A stretch of 64,000 nt of DNA, taken from Arenicola marina (taxonomy: Eukaryota; Annelida; Polychaeta; Arenicolidae). The stretch is taken from contig OZ025253.1 in the NCBI GenBank assembly GCA_964019135.1, positions 34,336,548-34,400,547 on the forward strand, written 5' to 3'. Within the stretch, counting starts at the first letter, position 1. Each line of letters opens with the position of its first letter. The notes beneath the pieces were generated by a model that was given only the letters and a program-made list of their open reading frames with translations, was not told the DNA's origin and did not search any database. This document shows, piece after piece, positions 1 to 11,480 of the stretch. Made by a program: the position numbers and the translations under genes.

Positions 1-171
1 ACGTCTGTTTACCTTGTTGCTAAGTTCTTCCAAAACGAGGCTTCAGAGGCTAGGCCAAGGCAACATTAAGGCCACACAAACATCTAGGGCCACACAAATT
101 AAATTACGTAATTAAGCAAGCGCGTGTTGTAAACAACATCATAATCATATAATATAATAATATTCTGGTCG
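1..171. other. Unassigned sequence left of the first array remnant
   Basis: This AT-rich stretch does not match the other array units. Homology to the exon 1 start of the BTB genes begins only at about 172-175, so this is the far side of a breakpoint that removed the body of a gene copy. I see no gene in it. Confidence 0.4.
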
Positions 172-1600
172 TTGCAGCTCTGCCTTGGAAAACGCCATTC
201 TATATACGAAAGACAAAGATAATTTCGTTGCGTTATTACATTATAAACATAACAATAACATACTATGTTACAACAACAAGATAAACTTGGAATGCGCCAT
301 ATTGTGTCGCAACGTGCATGGCGTGATGAAATGTCGTGATTCACAGGTACGTCTTAACTCGGCCGCAGCAATACGTCATGCAACAAAGACTTCGCGAAAG
401 TGATATTACCACATCCGTCCATATATAAATCTAACCGGGAGACTTTGGACCTGTTTTGGTCTAACAACGAGCCCCGAAGTGTCGTATCCGGTATTATTGC
501 CATCTTGAGACACAAACAAATAGCTACATTAAACATTGCGCACGAACTGCATGAAAAAACGTGTTGAGGCCCTACCGACAGAGCTAGGCAGGTTTTATAT
601 GTTCTAGTTCAAGCACGAGCTGAAGTGCAATCGCCAAAAAAAAGCACGAGACGCGATAGCGTGGAGTGTTTTATTTGGGGAATGCACGAGAGCGATTTTT
701 TAAACGTTAGGTTACTTATGTTGTAACACGGCATTAGTTCTGCTCATGATTTGCGTGGTTCATTTTCTAGGATTGGACACAAGAAGTCGACAGCATAAGG
801 GAAGTAGCGGTGTGCTCTAAAATAGAAGATCTACCGATCAACTAATGCACCAGTCAATGTGAAGCCCTAGGGTGGAGGGTGAGAAGGCATGGGGGTAGCA
901 GATATAATTTCGAAGATCTTTTGCTAAATCCCCACACAAGGGTCCAGTCGTCCCGTCTAATATCCATGAAAACATCTCCCCCTGAAAATCAGCATTAGTG
1001 AGTCAACGCTTTTAATTTAAAAAGGATTATCCATTTATGTCGGACATATATATATATACTACCGTTAGTAGTCATGACATGACCAATGTCATACGGTTCC
1101 CCGTTCATAAGCGGCACCGGATATATATGCCATCGCAAGCTGTCGAATTTACATATTTGTTTGTGTTTTCTGATCTAATGCCCCGCCCCCCCCCCCCCGG
1201 TCTCCCACACACGGTAATGTTTCCAGATAATGAGCACTTACGACAAAGGCGTGACGTCACACAATTTTCTAATGACCTATATCTTAGACATATGTCACTG
1301 TAACTAAGTGATACAGTCCGCGGCATCATGTATACCATCACTCACTTCCAGGACAGCAGAGCTGGACCAATGTTTTTCCCATTGCACATTTTCAAGGTAC
1401 TCTAATAGATCCAGTTTTGGCCTGGATCTCCAAGGGTGGGGTAACGTCCACTGGAAAGCAGATCAGATTGCGCTCCTATGTTTCATGTCCATGCTAGAGG
1501 GATAATGGCCTCAATTTCATTTCAATCATGGTATGCTCATTGATGACAGTGGAGGTATTTGACTAGAAACGTGCGTGGCAATGTATATCATACTTTTAGC
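172..1600 (-). pseudogene. Unit 0: promoter and first codons of a truncated BTB-BACK gene copy
   Basis: On the minus strand this stretch matches the start codon and upstream flank of gene D (51,690-52,900). The initiator context and first residues MAFSKAEL are readable from about 193 down to 172, then homology stops and the frame soon closes. The flank keeps the TATA-like ATATATAAAT (about 421-430), the block around a CCTACCGACAGAGCTAG motif (about 571-587) and the segment near 1,310-1,560 seen upstream of B and D. It is a 5' remnant of a further array member whose exons are missing. Transcription from it would run into non-homologous DNA. No function is claimed. Confidence 0.6.
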
Positions 1601-2108
1601 CTACGAGAACTACAGGGCATAAATAAATTTTGCGCACATATGCGTGCTTAATTAAGTAGAGGATAGTCAATACATGGAATAAGTGAAATGTTATTACTAC
1701 ACGACAATAATACATTGGGCAGCGAAGGAAATTCATACACATTGACTGCAATACTTCTGGCAGTCGATGTGCAAAGTATATTATGTACATTAGGCCAGTG
1801 TTAAAGTCCAGAGCTAGACAGTTGGTTATCCGAGTCGATCTCAAGAAGAAAGGCGATGGCTCAGCGAGCGCCGGATGTATCCTCCTCCTCAATTTGGGAT
1901 GGACAGCGACTGGCTCCGAGCGGAAGCCTTCATCGGGGTAAGTCTTTTAAATTTGACGGCTTTAGACCCGGGTGTTTCCTTCGCCAGTTTCCTCGGAACT
2001 TCTAGTGGGACACGCGTATTGCAGACAGGGCAAATTTCTCTTGTGAACGACCAGCGCGACATCTACGCTCATTCCAGAGATCCAATGCATTTAACCACCA
2101 AACGGTTC
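1601..2108. other. 3' flank of gene A
   Basis: This segment follows the gene A stop codon in the direction of transcription. It aligns with the 3' flanks of B, C and D, for example about 1,830-1,935 with 47,655-47,765. It abuts the unit 0 upstream region, which shows the original head-to-tail spacing of the array. No ORF here is supported. Confidence 0.55.
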
Positions 2109-3035
2109 TTAAGAACGAAACACGTGTATGGGCACACATGAGAACACGCCGCGTGGAATAGAGCATCCGGATACGGCTCTGTTCCATTTGGGTGCAAGTG
2201 TCAGTGTGTCCGCCGTGTTCATCGCCTGGACATTAGCACCAGTAGGAATAACACCCCCATTATCGCCCACTAATACCACTTCCTCTCCCAACGACCAAAC
2301 AATGTGGATTTGGGGAACAGCCTGCTGACTCAGTTCTTCTAAGACACGTCCGGATTCACCCCAAATGTATCTACAAGCACTTCTTCTTCCTGTCGTCAGA
2401 GCAGCAAGTGTGAAGGCGTCGCCCCTCCACGAGATCATGCTTACGGAAGCAACGGGATTCAGAAACGGCGGAAAGGCTGTCACCCTCGTCATCTTTGATC
2501 CTGTCATGACACTCTCAAACCAGAAATATTTCTCCACGGTAACGTCATCACCGGCTGACCGCAACGGTTGGCGGTCACTTCTTTGGCACGATAAAGCCAA
2601 GACAAGACTATTCTTCACCAGGCACCCACCATGGCAGCTCACGGAGAGTAGAGAGCCAGCGATATCTTGTTCAGGGTTCACAGCTTTTAGTACCTCGTCG
2701 ACTGAGACTGTGAGCGCCTCCTCCCACACTCCACTGAACTGGTGAAAACGGACCACATCCAGACCCCGGATGTTGCACCATGTCTTGGCTATCAGCAGAC
2801 ATCCATCCTCGCTGCACAGGATCCGGTCGAGGTTTGCTGGTGATCCATCCACGGACTCTTTGCGGTAGTTACCGCATGTGTACAGGCACCTAGACGCTGA
2901 GTACGTGATATCTCCTACTTGGAATAAGGATTTCGTTTCAACCGTTGACACGGCTGTCCACTGTGGGTCTACACTGGAAAAGTCGAGGTATCTTCCATGT
3001 TGCATGGGTAGCGACAGCGGATCATGGTGCAACAC
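2109..3035 (-). CDS. Gene A exon 3: C-terminal beta-rich domain
   Basis: This is an open 308-codon terminal exon of 927 bp, the same length as in B and D, starting right after the CTGCCAG acceptor in phase 0. It shares GSPANLDRILCSEDGCLLIA and HGGCLVKNSLVLALSCQRS with the paralogues. Internal spacing of aromatic and glycine residues suggests beta-propeller blades, but I see no canonical Kelch double glycine. Confidence 0.7.
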   Translation of the reverse strand: MLHHDPLSLPMQHGRYLDFSSVDPQWTAVSTVETKSLFQVGDITYSASRCLYTCGNYRKESVDGSPANLDRILCSEDGCLLIAKTWCNIRGLDVVRFHQFSGVWEEALTVSVDEVLKAVNPEQDIAGSLLSVSCHGGCLVKNSLVLALSCQRSDRQPLRSAGDDVTVEKYFWFESVMTGSKMTRVTAFPPFLNPVASVSMISWRGDAFTLAALTTGRRSACRYIWGESGRVLEELSQQAVPQIHIVWSLGEEVVLVGDNGGVIPTGANVQAMNTADTLTLAPKWNRAVSGCSIPRGVFSCVPIHVFRS

Positions 3036-3326
3036 CTGGCAGGATAAATAACAGTTCTACTTCATTATATTTCACACTAAAATGCTGTAAACTTTCATAT
3101 AAGTGTTTATATTTGGTTATTACAAGAACCATTAGCTATTCAAAGCGATAGGTTTCTGTTAAAACCGCTATTTTATAAACGTGATGTCGGTTTGCTTCGA
3201 TACATAACTTCCACATTGATGGATAACCTCAACAAATATATGCCTGTAATTGGAAAGGGATAGGCCTTTTGTTGAGAGACTTATAAAATGGTCCGTTGGC
3301 ACTGAAGACTCGCGCAGTATACGTAC

Positions 3327-4198
3327 CTTTCGCCTCTTAGAATTTCTGGACTTGAACAAGATGGGGTGCTGTGTCCGCATCTCGTTCAGTCTTATCGAAT
3401 CCGACGCCCGTCCCGCGGCGCACAACACCAGTCTGTTGCATTCATGCGCACCCATCAACAGCGAGAAGTCCATCTGATCACACAGCGTGCTCACCTCTAC
3501 CAGACCCAGACGCACTGACATCACAATGTCGCTCGCGTGTTCGAGTCGCGTCTCGTCTCGCCGCAGCCAGGCCAGCGCCGCCAGGAAGACGACATCCTCC
3601 GAGCTGCCAGCTAGCTCGTCGTGGCCCAGCACAGTCAACATGGCATCCAGCGACATCCCGTCTAGGAAGTCGGGGGTCAGACAAAGCATGTCAAAGTTGC
3701 GCAGGATTCCATCAATAGCGACGTCATAGACGTCCGTCATCTTGTATTTGCTGGCCTCGTTCAGCAGGCGGACAAGCTGCGGCCCACGCACAGTGTCGAT
3801 GACCGGGGCCAGCCGCTTGCTGCAGTACTTGTCCAGCAGCGACACGACGCCGTCCATCTGGAGACAGCGCGCCGTCAGGTACACCTCACATAGGTTCGCC
3901 GGGGTCACCGCCAGGTCACCGTCGTAGATCCATCCCCGCAGGACTTTAAACCCCTCGGAAGATACCGCCTCACCTTGCCCTTCCAAGCTAAATAAGATCC
4001 GGTTCGCCTTTTCCGGAACAGATCACTCGCCGAAAATAGCCGCTCAAGCCAATCAGCGCCTGCTTATGGCACGGGAACACGTGACCATCGACGAGAACTC
4101 TGATGTCAGGCTTGACCTGAGAATAGTCGGCGTACAGAGCCATGACAGTCTTCCCGTAGAGGGCGCCCAGCGTCGGAAGTTCAAGACGGCATGGCTGA
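3327..4198 (-). pseudogene. Gene A exon 2: second BTB-BACK module with +1 frameshift
   Basis: Acceptor TTTGCAG precedes 4,198 and donor AAG|GTACGT follows 3,327. The frame from the acceptor reads through PDIRVLVDGHVFPCHKQAL and ends at TAG 3,990-3,988. The BTB remainder and BACK domain continue in the next frame from about 3,986 (EAVSSEGFKVLRGWIYDG) to SRNSKRRK. Type-2 markers shared with gene C include MDGVVSLLD, RLAPVIDTVRG and KMTDVYDVAIDGILR. Confidence 0.7.
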
Positions 4199-4955
4199 CT
4201 GCAAATGTGAACATCAACGCGGTATGGTTTCGGCTATTTTGATATATAAGCAAAACTTTCACTGGTTAACATATCTGTACTACAAATTACAATAATGTAG
4301 ATGGCAGCGCTTATCCAAATTACCCAGAGCCATCCTGTGATGCTGGACTTGTGTGTCGAAGTGATGAGGCAGGCCGAGAACTCCTGAAAAAAAGGAATGG
4401 GAGCGGCGGGTAGGAATCGCAACCAACAGATGAAGCCTGGTTTACACGTGTATGCCACCATTCATAACCTAATAGGACGCGTGAGCTGGTATGCTGGCTG
4501 CACTAAACGGGATCATATCGCCGCAGCGTTGCGCTATCGTTTCACGTGGCTCACATTTAACTACGCGTGACCCACTAGAGGGCCGCCTTGTCTTTTGTAT
4601 CGTCATATCCGAGTTATATATCGCGAAAGCAATTACTATTCTAAAAACTTTAAACGTTAAACTATTATCTTCGAGAGCTATTTCACAAATGAAGCTCACG
4701 ATACATGTAACACCAACCAATAACTATAATGAAATAATCATGGTAACACGCTATTCAAACTCCAGGCTGTTTCGTAAGATTTCCCCGCAATATTTATAAT
4801 ATATGTATATGCCGTGATTGCAGCCATCACATATGAACAGTCGCCCACGATGTGAAAAACAACGCCAAATTGATTGAACAAGTTTCTTTTCAAAATAGCT
4901 ACAACTGATAATTCTGATCGCCGATTAACTGCTTTAATATCATCTTAAGACTTAC

Positions 4956-5806
4956 CCTCGACGAGGAAGCCTGCCTCGACCTCTCATTGAACATGTATGT
5001 CTGCTGAAAGTATTGGAGTCCCTTGCAATGGAGTCCAGGAGAAGGCTAAACCCCGTCATGCTCTTCGTCATCAGCGATGGTGTCATAGCCGATCGGATAG
5101 TCTGTACTGGCACCCGTTGCAAGCGGATCAGACTTAACACCCGATCCAGATAATCCAGGTGGGATTCCTTCTCCTCCAGCCAGCGAATGGCTGTTTGAAA
5201 GATGATTTCCTCGCTTTGGGTAGTCAACTGCGGATGTTGGAGGACATCCCGAAATTCAATGGGGAGCAAGAACTCCATGAGGCCTCCCGCCTGGGCAGCG
5301 GCGTCGAAGTTTCGAGCTATGACTCTTATTATAGCCTTACGCAGTTGGCTGAAGCCGTACTTTTGGGCTATATCCAGATCTTCGGTTACTTCCGACATAT
5401 TGACCGTCCCCTCAGCATAGTACGTTATTTTCACCTTCATATATATGTCAGCAATGCTGTCGATTTGCAAGTAACGAGCTGTGGGCAAAATGGCTCGAAG
5501 GGCGGTGACACTGAGGTCTAGCTTACCCTTGTACACCCAAGCATGTAAAGCGGCGAAAGCTTCTGTGGGAAAAGTTTCACTCTCCTGTATTACCACGTGA
5601 CCCTCGTTAGCCTCCTTCCAGTCATTATCGAGCATCCGACGGAAGTAACCACTCCATGCCGAAAGCAGGAATTTGTGGCAGGGGAACTGCGACACCCCGG
5701 CTGTGACCACCAGGTCAATGGAGTCCTCGCAGTCGGCGAGAGTAGCGTGGGCCGCTTTAGCCGCCCGGCTGTACTCCAACAGCAGCTCTGCCTTGGAAAA
5801 TGCCAT
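4956..5806 (-). CDS. Gene A exon 1: first BTB-BACK module
   Basis: The start is the ATG at 5,806, which begins MAFSKAELLLEYSRAA, the conserved N-terminus of the family. I preferred it to an in-frame upstream codon because only the sequence from MAFS or MACS is conserved. The 851 bp carry 283 codons plus two bases (phase 2) up to GTAAGT at 4,955-4,950. The BTB domain shows the CHKFLLSAWSGYF core. The BACK helices are present but the segment after LPTARYLQ differs from the other copies at many sites, and the last 12 codons are replaced by an arginine-rich tail. Confidence 0.75.
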
Positions 5807-7400
5807 CCTATATACGAAAGGCAAAGAAAAGAAGAATGTCGTTGCATTATTACGAGTTGATGGTCGTGTTAACTAGTACAATAGCAATACATCTGAAGGC
5901 CGCTAAAATCCTGTAATAGGGCTGTACTGTCACTACGGGATCTTATCGAGACCCCACGGGGGAGGGGATACTTATGCTTCACGTCAATGCCTAGCATCAA
6001 CGGCCTGTACGTGCTGCCTCCCTTTCAGGTGTTTGCCTTCACTCGATTCGCACACAATATGGGCTAAAGCTGTCCTTGGATTCACAACTAACCACTGGAG
6101 TGTTGCGCATATCAGAATTGCAACCATCCGAGCATATTTATGTAATATATGAGCGGTTAGACGGTTGACAACCAGAATTAGGTTGTTTCATGAGTGACTG
6201 CCAGTGTCAGGCGATCTAATGTGCTGCGCGGTGTTTTCCATGTCGTATGACATTATAATCATCATGACTCGCATGTCTGGGCGCGGTATCTATGGTTACG
6301 CAACAACGCTTCTTATATGGACTGGTTAGGCGAGGCCGATGGTGTTCTGTTTGTCGCCGAAATGCAAACATCGATGATTTGCCTCAAAATGCAACGCTTC
6401 CAGCAGTTTCATCGAACAGACCACATATGCAATATGGTGACATAAAGGTCTTATCTTTCTCTATATTGTGATTTTATAATTATCAATGCTTGGACCAAAC
6501 AAAATACTTTCACGCACACTCGATTCCTCACGCACAAACCGCACCGCCAGCGGGTTCCGCACAATGAGTGCACGTCACACAGCTGTAGCAAGGCACCAGC
6601 GTGATGCGCACTCGTTTTAAGAGCACGTGTTTTTTGTTGGTACCCACAAGACCTAAACCGGAAATAGAACCCGCAAGAACTGTACAACCCTATCGGACCC
6701 CAACTGCCCTGCTGTCCATTCAATCCACAATCGTTGCGATAGTGGCATTACATTGAAGAACGAAACATGAGGTCACGCACCACAATTGCACGTGACACAT
6801 TTCTTGGCAACGATATATGGTATCGAAAAGGCTATTATAAGGCTCACCATATGTGGAAAGACTTGCGATTTTCGGAAAGTCAGTCACAAAATGCTTTACT
6901 TTGTTTGACCGTTGCATGCGGAAATTAAACGGAAGTTAAAGTTAACGCGTTAAATTTAGAATCCATTTGTAAGAATACTAATGGCGCAAGTTTGGCATGG
7001 AGTTATGCATTTTATTGGCCCTTGATCAAGCTGTTGCAGCCCTTCATTTTCATTATCTGCCCAGGGCTGCGATGACAATTGGCGGGCTGCTAAAGCTTGA
7101 TGTTGGGCCAATAAAATTGACTAACGCCCGGCTAACTCGCGCTATTGTTATATTAAAACCACACACATGGCGTTACATCGGCAAGTCAAATTAATACGCC
7201 ACATAATCCTATGTGCATGAAATCATCAGAACCTGCATCAGAAAAATGAATTGCTGAATACTGATCTAAATATTTCATACAATATGCATGTTTTAAGAAA
7301 TCTCAGTGATCTTTGTTATCTTGACTATAGAAATACTATAGTTTGGGTAACTGTAGTATTACTGTGGTAATATAGTCTATATAACTATGGTCGGGTACCG
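5807..7400. other. Upstream flank of gene A
   Basis: This is the 5' side of gene A. About 7,150-7,320 matches 39,110-39,555 upstream of gene C, including the shared run AATGCATGTTTT-like core near 7,285 and 39,515. This links A with C. An imperfect AT-rich dyad lies near 7,325-7,390. No additional gene is supported. Confidence 0.5.
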
Positions 7401-7655
7401 TGCAGCCAGCCCAATTCTAGCAGACCCCATCAGGGGTTTTCAATAAGTGAAGTACTGCCATCTTTTTGTATATGGATGTCCTGAGAATTGTGTCATTAAT
7501 AATTGGAATGTTTCGCAGTTGTTTGCACTCGGAAGAGGTTGTAGACAGGGCGACCCATTATCGCCATATTAATTTATTTTGTCCATTGAGCCTTTGGCAA
7601 TGGCTATTAAACAAGATATTAATGTTAAGGGCATAACTATTGGAAAGAAAGACTA
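7400..7655 (+). mobile_element. L1-like LINE reverse transcriptase, left fragment
   Basis: From about 7,522 the plus strand reads FALGRGCRQGDPLSPY, a stop, then FILSIEPLAMAIKQDI and NVKGITIGKKD. This is the conserved RT segment (RQGDPLSP, then the EPLA..I block) of non-LTR retrotransposons. The in-frame stop in place of a residue after SPY shows decay. The reading ends at 7,655 where unrelated DNA begins. The next RT motif, the YADD block, resumes at 10,143, so an insertion separates them. Confidence 0.75.
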
Positions 7656-8030
7656 GAATTTGTCAAGCATAGCTTGAGAGGAAAGACGAAAATCGGGGGA
7701 TAGGTGGAACTGACCATGAGCCGATAACTATGAAAGGTCACAGATAAAGGGGCCGCATTCATAATCCCGCTTATAACATAGCTGGAAGATAGCGAGAATA
7801 TATGAATCTCCAAAAAGTCTCTAAAGAATACTCTGAAACAAACCGCGGATATATCCCCAATATTACCCAATGTGGACCTGTTTCGTTGTGGTGCGAGATA
7901 TAAAGATCGAGACGGGCGGATGTTGTGCTTCGGTCGAGCCTATGGAAGACCGAGGGCAGGATTTCGTATGAAATATGACTGATCGAGCGGGTTTGGGGAC
8001 TTCTGAAACAGTAGCATATACGTACAACGC

Positions 8031-8105
8031 GGCACTTTGGCGTAGTGGATAAGGCGTTCGACATTGGGCTTGAAGGTTGGGTGTTCAAACCCAACTGGGT
8101 ACCTA
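8031..8105 (+). mobile_element. tRNA-derived SINE head or tRNA pseudogene
   Basis: The sequence has an A-box-like TGGCGTAGTGGATAAGGCG and, about 30 bases later, a B-box-like GTGTTCAAACCC. Stems TTCGA/TTGAA and TTGGG/CCCAA resemble the anticodon and T arms. The acceptor ends do not pair, so it is not a functional tRNA. A pol III promoter relic is the best reading. Confidence 0.5.
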
Positions 8106-8459
8106 TTATTAATATTTTTTCGTTTTTATGCTGGAAACACATTTCGGTTGATGAAACAGTCGGCCTGCTGGCGTCCCTTTTTGACAATAAAATTGCAAAG
8201 GGCTAGCGACAACATTGGGGGATAGGCCGAAACGTCATTGCGTACTCACGCGTCATATCTTTATAATGGGATTGGCCATGTTAATGTTTGATTATTTCTT
8301 TGCGTCCAAACTGCTGGTTCGATTTCGTTGGAATTTAGCGCACATGATATTAGTAATATTGGTACATATTGCACCACATAGGTAATTTTTATTAGGTTAC
8401 AATTTGATGATCCAATAATTCCAAAACTATAAATGTGAGGTGAAATCTGAGGGCACATT

Positions 8460-8790
8460 ACTTTTGCGCCTGTCTCTGAAGAATATTCTGAAACAAACCG
8501 TGCATCTGTAGACCCAATATTAACGGAGTTACGCGCGAAAACATGTTTCGTGACCTTGAACTTGACCTTGCCGTGACCTTGACATTGCCGTGACCTTGAC
8601 CTTGGAAGCGTAACCTTGATCAATATAGTACTTTCCGCCCAAATACTACTGTCATGTTTCACGCAAGGTGTCGTTTGTCCTTAATGGAGAAATTGGGGAG
8701 GTCATTTTCCCGCCAAAATGCTCCCGTAGGGTCCCATGTTAAACTTTGGGAATTTTTAGCGGGAAAACTATGCGTGATAGGCAAAATGTG
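8460..8790. repeat. TGACCTTGA-rich dispersed repeat, copy 1
   Basis: This copy aligns with 9,190-9,500 along its length, ending in a shared AACTTTGGGAATTTTTAGCG segment. Between about 8,555 and 8,615 it carries several consecutive TGACCTTG half-sites spaced 10-18 bp apart. It is clearly a repeat and no coding capacity is supported. Confidence 0.65.
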
Positions 8791-9189
8791 AAGGCGGTTT
8801 CCTTATCCAAGTCGACGTTTGCCCGTCGTTTGCAACTAATCCCGACTCTCTAGCGTCGCTATTAAGCGAACGGCGGCCATCGCAACCCCGAAAGAGTGCT
8901 GGTCCATATCGCCGTTGACTCATAATGGGAGCGTCGGCATGGAGGGGGGTGCACCTCTTGTGAGCGCTCTAGCGGCCAAACTAAGCGTCCTAGAGCATTT
9001 CTGAGGTGGTTTTCATAAGTCTAGCTCACATTTCTCTCTCCATTCATGCCAAATCTGGGCTCCCTATCTCAAATATTAACCGAGTTATGGCCTTGCAAAG
9101 TTCAAAACGCCACTTGACACGTACGCTGAATATAGATTGGCCGATTACTCGAAAATCGTTCAGTATCCGGAAACATTTGAGCCAGTCAT

Positions 9190-9500
9190 GCGTGTCCGCC
9201 TCTCTCCGCAGAATACTCTCCAACAAACAACGAATCTCTAGACGCGATATTAACGAAGTTACGCGGGAACACATGTTTCGTGTCCTTGACCTTGCTGCGA
9301 CCTTGACCTTGGAAGCGTGACCTTGACCAATATAGTTATTCGTGCCCAATTACTAATGTCATGTATCACGCCAGGTGACGTTTGTCTCACTTGTGCCCTT
9401 CACGGAGAAATTGAGACCACTTTCCCGCCAAAATGCTGCCGTAGGATCCCATGTTAAACTTTGGGAATTTTTAGCGGGAAAACTATTCGGGCGATTTTTA
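9190..9500. repeat. TGACCTTGA-rich dispersed repeat, copy 2
   Basis: This is the second, diverged copy, with fewer TGACCTTG half-sites (about 9,275-9,330). More half-sites follow at about 9,650-9,665 and 9,948-9,960. The two copies are in the same orientation about 730 bp apart. Confidence 0.65.
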
Positions 9501-10062
9501 CAATTTTGAGGCGATATATAACGTACCTATGGGCCCAATAACAGAAATAATGGTGAGCGTCATTAGATGAAAACTAAGACAGTAGTAGTGATTTTTCCGA
9601 TTTTTGGTCCTATCTTTCAATGGTTAAGCGAAATGTGAAAAATTCCTGTGACCTTGACCTTTGACCTAGATTGCCCATCTACAAACTTGGTCTGACGGTA
9701 GGCCGTGGCATTATCTATGCAGAAGGAGAAGTCGATATCTCAAACTTTGTAAAAAAAAAAAAAAATCCAAAGTTGTCAATTTTCAAGAGCCCGTGGCGCG
9801 AAAACTTTTCATCCTACATCAAATCTGATGTCAGTAACGAGAAAGACTTTGAGGAGCTGAGTATTTTGACACTAATTGCGGCTCTCTAACTGCAATATTA
9901 AAAGAGCTAGAGCGGAAAATGTGTTTTGGACGTATGACGTCATCGTGACCTTGACCTTTAAGTTATATTGCCCATTCACGAACTTGACCTGTCGATTGGC
10001 TGTCGGAATGTTTTGGTAAAAGAAGAGAACGATATCTTTAGGCATTCGACAGATAATGCTCC

Positions 10063-10063
<1 letters not shown>

Positions 10064-10096
<33 letters not shown>
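10064..10096. repeat. (GACA)n microsatellite
   Basis: About eight tandem GACA units immediately precede the dyad that ends the inserted element. Confidence 0.9.
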
Positions 10097-10097
<1 letters not shown>

Positions 10098-10140
10098 CGA
10101 ACACACCGACATAAGACGAAAATCGTAGATTTTCGTCTTA

Positions 10141-11480
10141 AATATAAGATTGGAGAGTACGCGGAGGATTCGTTTCTTTTATTAGATGGTAGGGAGTCAT
10201 CCGTTAGAAATGCGTTACAGAAACTGAAGGCCTTCCATTACTGCTCAGGACTGAAAATGATATGGCTTGGGAAGTTTGAACAAGACAAACACAACATATA
10301 TTCAGTTTGGGAATGACTTGGGTAAAGGAATTTCGGTTGTTAGGAATAAGTCCAAAATTGCCGAATTTGAAAAGATATTGAATGCATGCAGTAAACAAAG
10401 GCTTTCGCACCGTGGTCGGGTCACAGTAGTAAAAACTCTTGCCTTGCTGAAAGTGATACATGTGATGTCTGCTCTATCCATGCCGGAGAAGCGTTATCTC
10501 GATAAAATTGAGAGTGTCTGGAACAAGAACAAACCTAAGCTCTCGTTCAATAGGATGGCGCAGTCAATAGAATAGAGGGGGGCGTTAACCTTAGCATACA
10601 AAATCTATGTTGCAAGCTTTGAAATTGACTTGGATTTAAAAACTTATTCGGCAAGATGGAGCATGGCAAGATTTGTTCCGTGACACTATTTGTGGTGAAA
10701 AAGTACATTGCTGGGAATTAGATTTGCACTCAATAAGAAATTTTATTAAGGTATAAAACCCATTTTGGGCTGATGTTTTCAATTCCTGGTACTGTTACCG
10801 GCAAGTGCGCACGGATATTGAGAATACCCGTAATGTGTTGGAGTATCCTTTGTGGAATACCTACTTAATGACTAATGAAAATGTTACATGTCGAAAGACT
10901 GAATTTATTAAGCAAGGAATACTTTTACTGCTAATGATGTTATTAACGAACAAGGGGAGTTCCTGGGCTGAAATTAATTTTGCATAAAATTTGATATCAG
11001 CATAAATTGCGGATTTTTTATACGGGCTGATCCGTTCTATATCTTTCTAATATGAAATGTTAAGAGAATGTACGAAGTTAAAATCAGTCGTTTGTAAATT
11101 TACGAATCATATAAAGCAGTCGAAGCGTGTGTGCAACGAAACTTATAAAAAATTAGTTAAATCACTGGCACCCGGGCAAAATAATGAGCGTAAATGGTCA
11201 GATAGTTTAGGTGTACAAATAGAAAGGGATACATAGAAAACATTATATAAATTACCAGTGAACGCCACTACGGATGAGAGAATGAGAAGTTTTCAGTTTA
11301 TGATTTTACACAGAACAACCGTAACGAATAGGTTCTGATATATGAGTAAAGTAGTTAACTCTAATATGTGTGGCTTTTGTGGTAATGAGTGACGACGTGG
11401 ATGTAAGACTCGTACGTCATTCTTCGGTCGACAATTGACGATTAAATGTGATAGATTAAAAACTAAACGAGATTTCAACC
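10141..11480 (+). mobile_element. L1-like LINE ORF2, right fragment (RT palm to C-terminus)
   Basis: From 10,143 the frame reads YKIGEYAEDSFLLLDGRESS, then a NALQKLKAFHYCSGLKM block. This is the RT catalytic box and following helix, with the usual YADD altered to YAED. After a frame change near 10,260 the thumb region follows (FEKILNACSKQRLSHRGRVT, VVKTLALLKVIHVMSALSMP). The tail shows further L1/Tx1 hallmarks: HSIRNFIKVYNPFWADVFNS near 10,730, LYKLPVNATTDERMRSFQFM near 11,250 and MCGFCGNE near 11,370. Many stops and frame breaks show it is dead. The element lies in a flank shared by A and C, but gene C lacks it, so it inserted after that duplication. Confidence 0.75.

Larger units (their letters stand above)
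2109..5806 (-). pseudogene. Gene A: double BTB-BACK adaptor gene, type 2, frameshifted in exon 2
   Basis: The model has three exons: 5,806-4,956, 4,198-3,327 and 3,035-2,109. Exons 1 and 3 are open throughout. Exon 2 is 872 bp against 865 in B, C and D. Two extra codons explain six bases, and one more base shifts the frame, giving a TAG at 3,990-3,988 inside the second BTB domain. Splice sites are intact (donors GTAAGT and GTACGT; acceptors TTTGCAG and CTGCCAG). Because only one base is at fault, this may be a young pseudogene, a functional truncated allele or a sequence error. The intact product would resemble the 884-residue protein of B and D. Exon 1 is the most divergent of the four copies, and exons 2-3 share type-2 residues with gene C. 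Confidence 0.7.
7656..10140. mobile_element. 2.5-kb repeat element inserted in the LINE
   Basis: This block interrupts the LINE RT between its GITIGKKD and EYAED segments. It holds a tRNA-like sequence, two diverged copies of a 310-bp repeat rich in TGACCTTGA, a (GACA)n tract and a terminal dyad. Near the left edge AAGACGAAAATC occurs at 7,683-7,694. The right edge is a perfect dyad (stem TAAGACGAAAATC, loop GTA) at 10,112-10,140. The shared motif suggests element termini. There is no transposase ORF, so it looks non-autonomous or composite. Confidence 0.5.

Noticed and set aside
2128..2745. Plus-strand frames opposite exon 3 (and equivalents at 15,375, 25,953 and 48,192)
   Set aside because: They are shadows of the C-terminal exon, conserved only because the sense exon is.
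3371..3729. Plus-strand frames opposite exon 2 (and equivalents at 16,755, 27,082 and 49,341)
   Set aside because: They are antisense shadows of the BTB-BACK exons; the sense strand has domains, splice sites and conserved residues.
8031..8105. Functional tRNA gene
   Set aside because: A and B boxes are present, but the acceptor stem does not pair.
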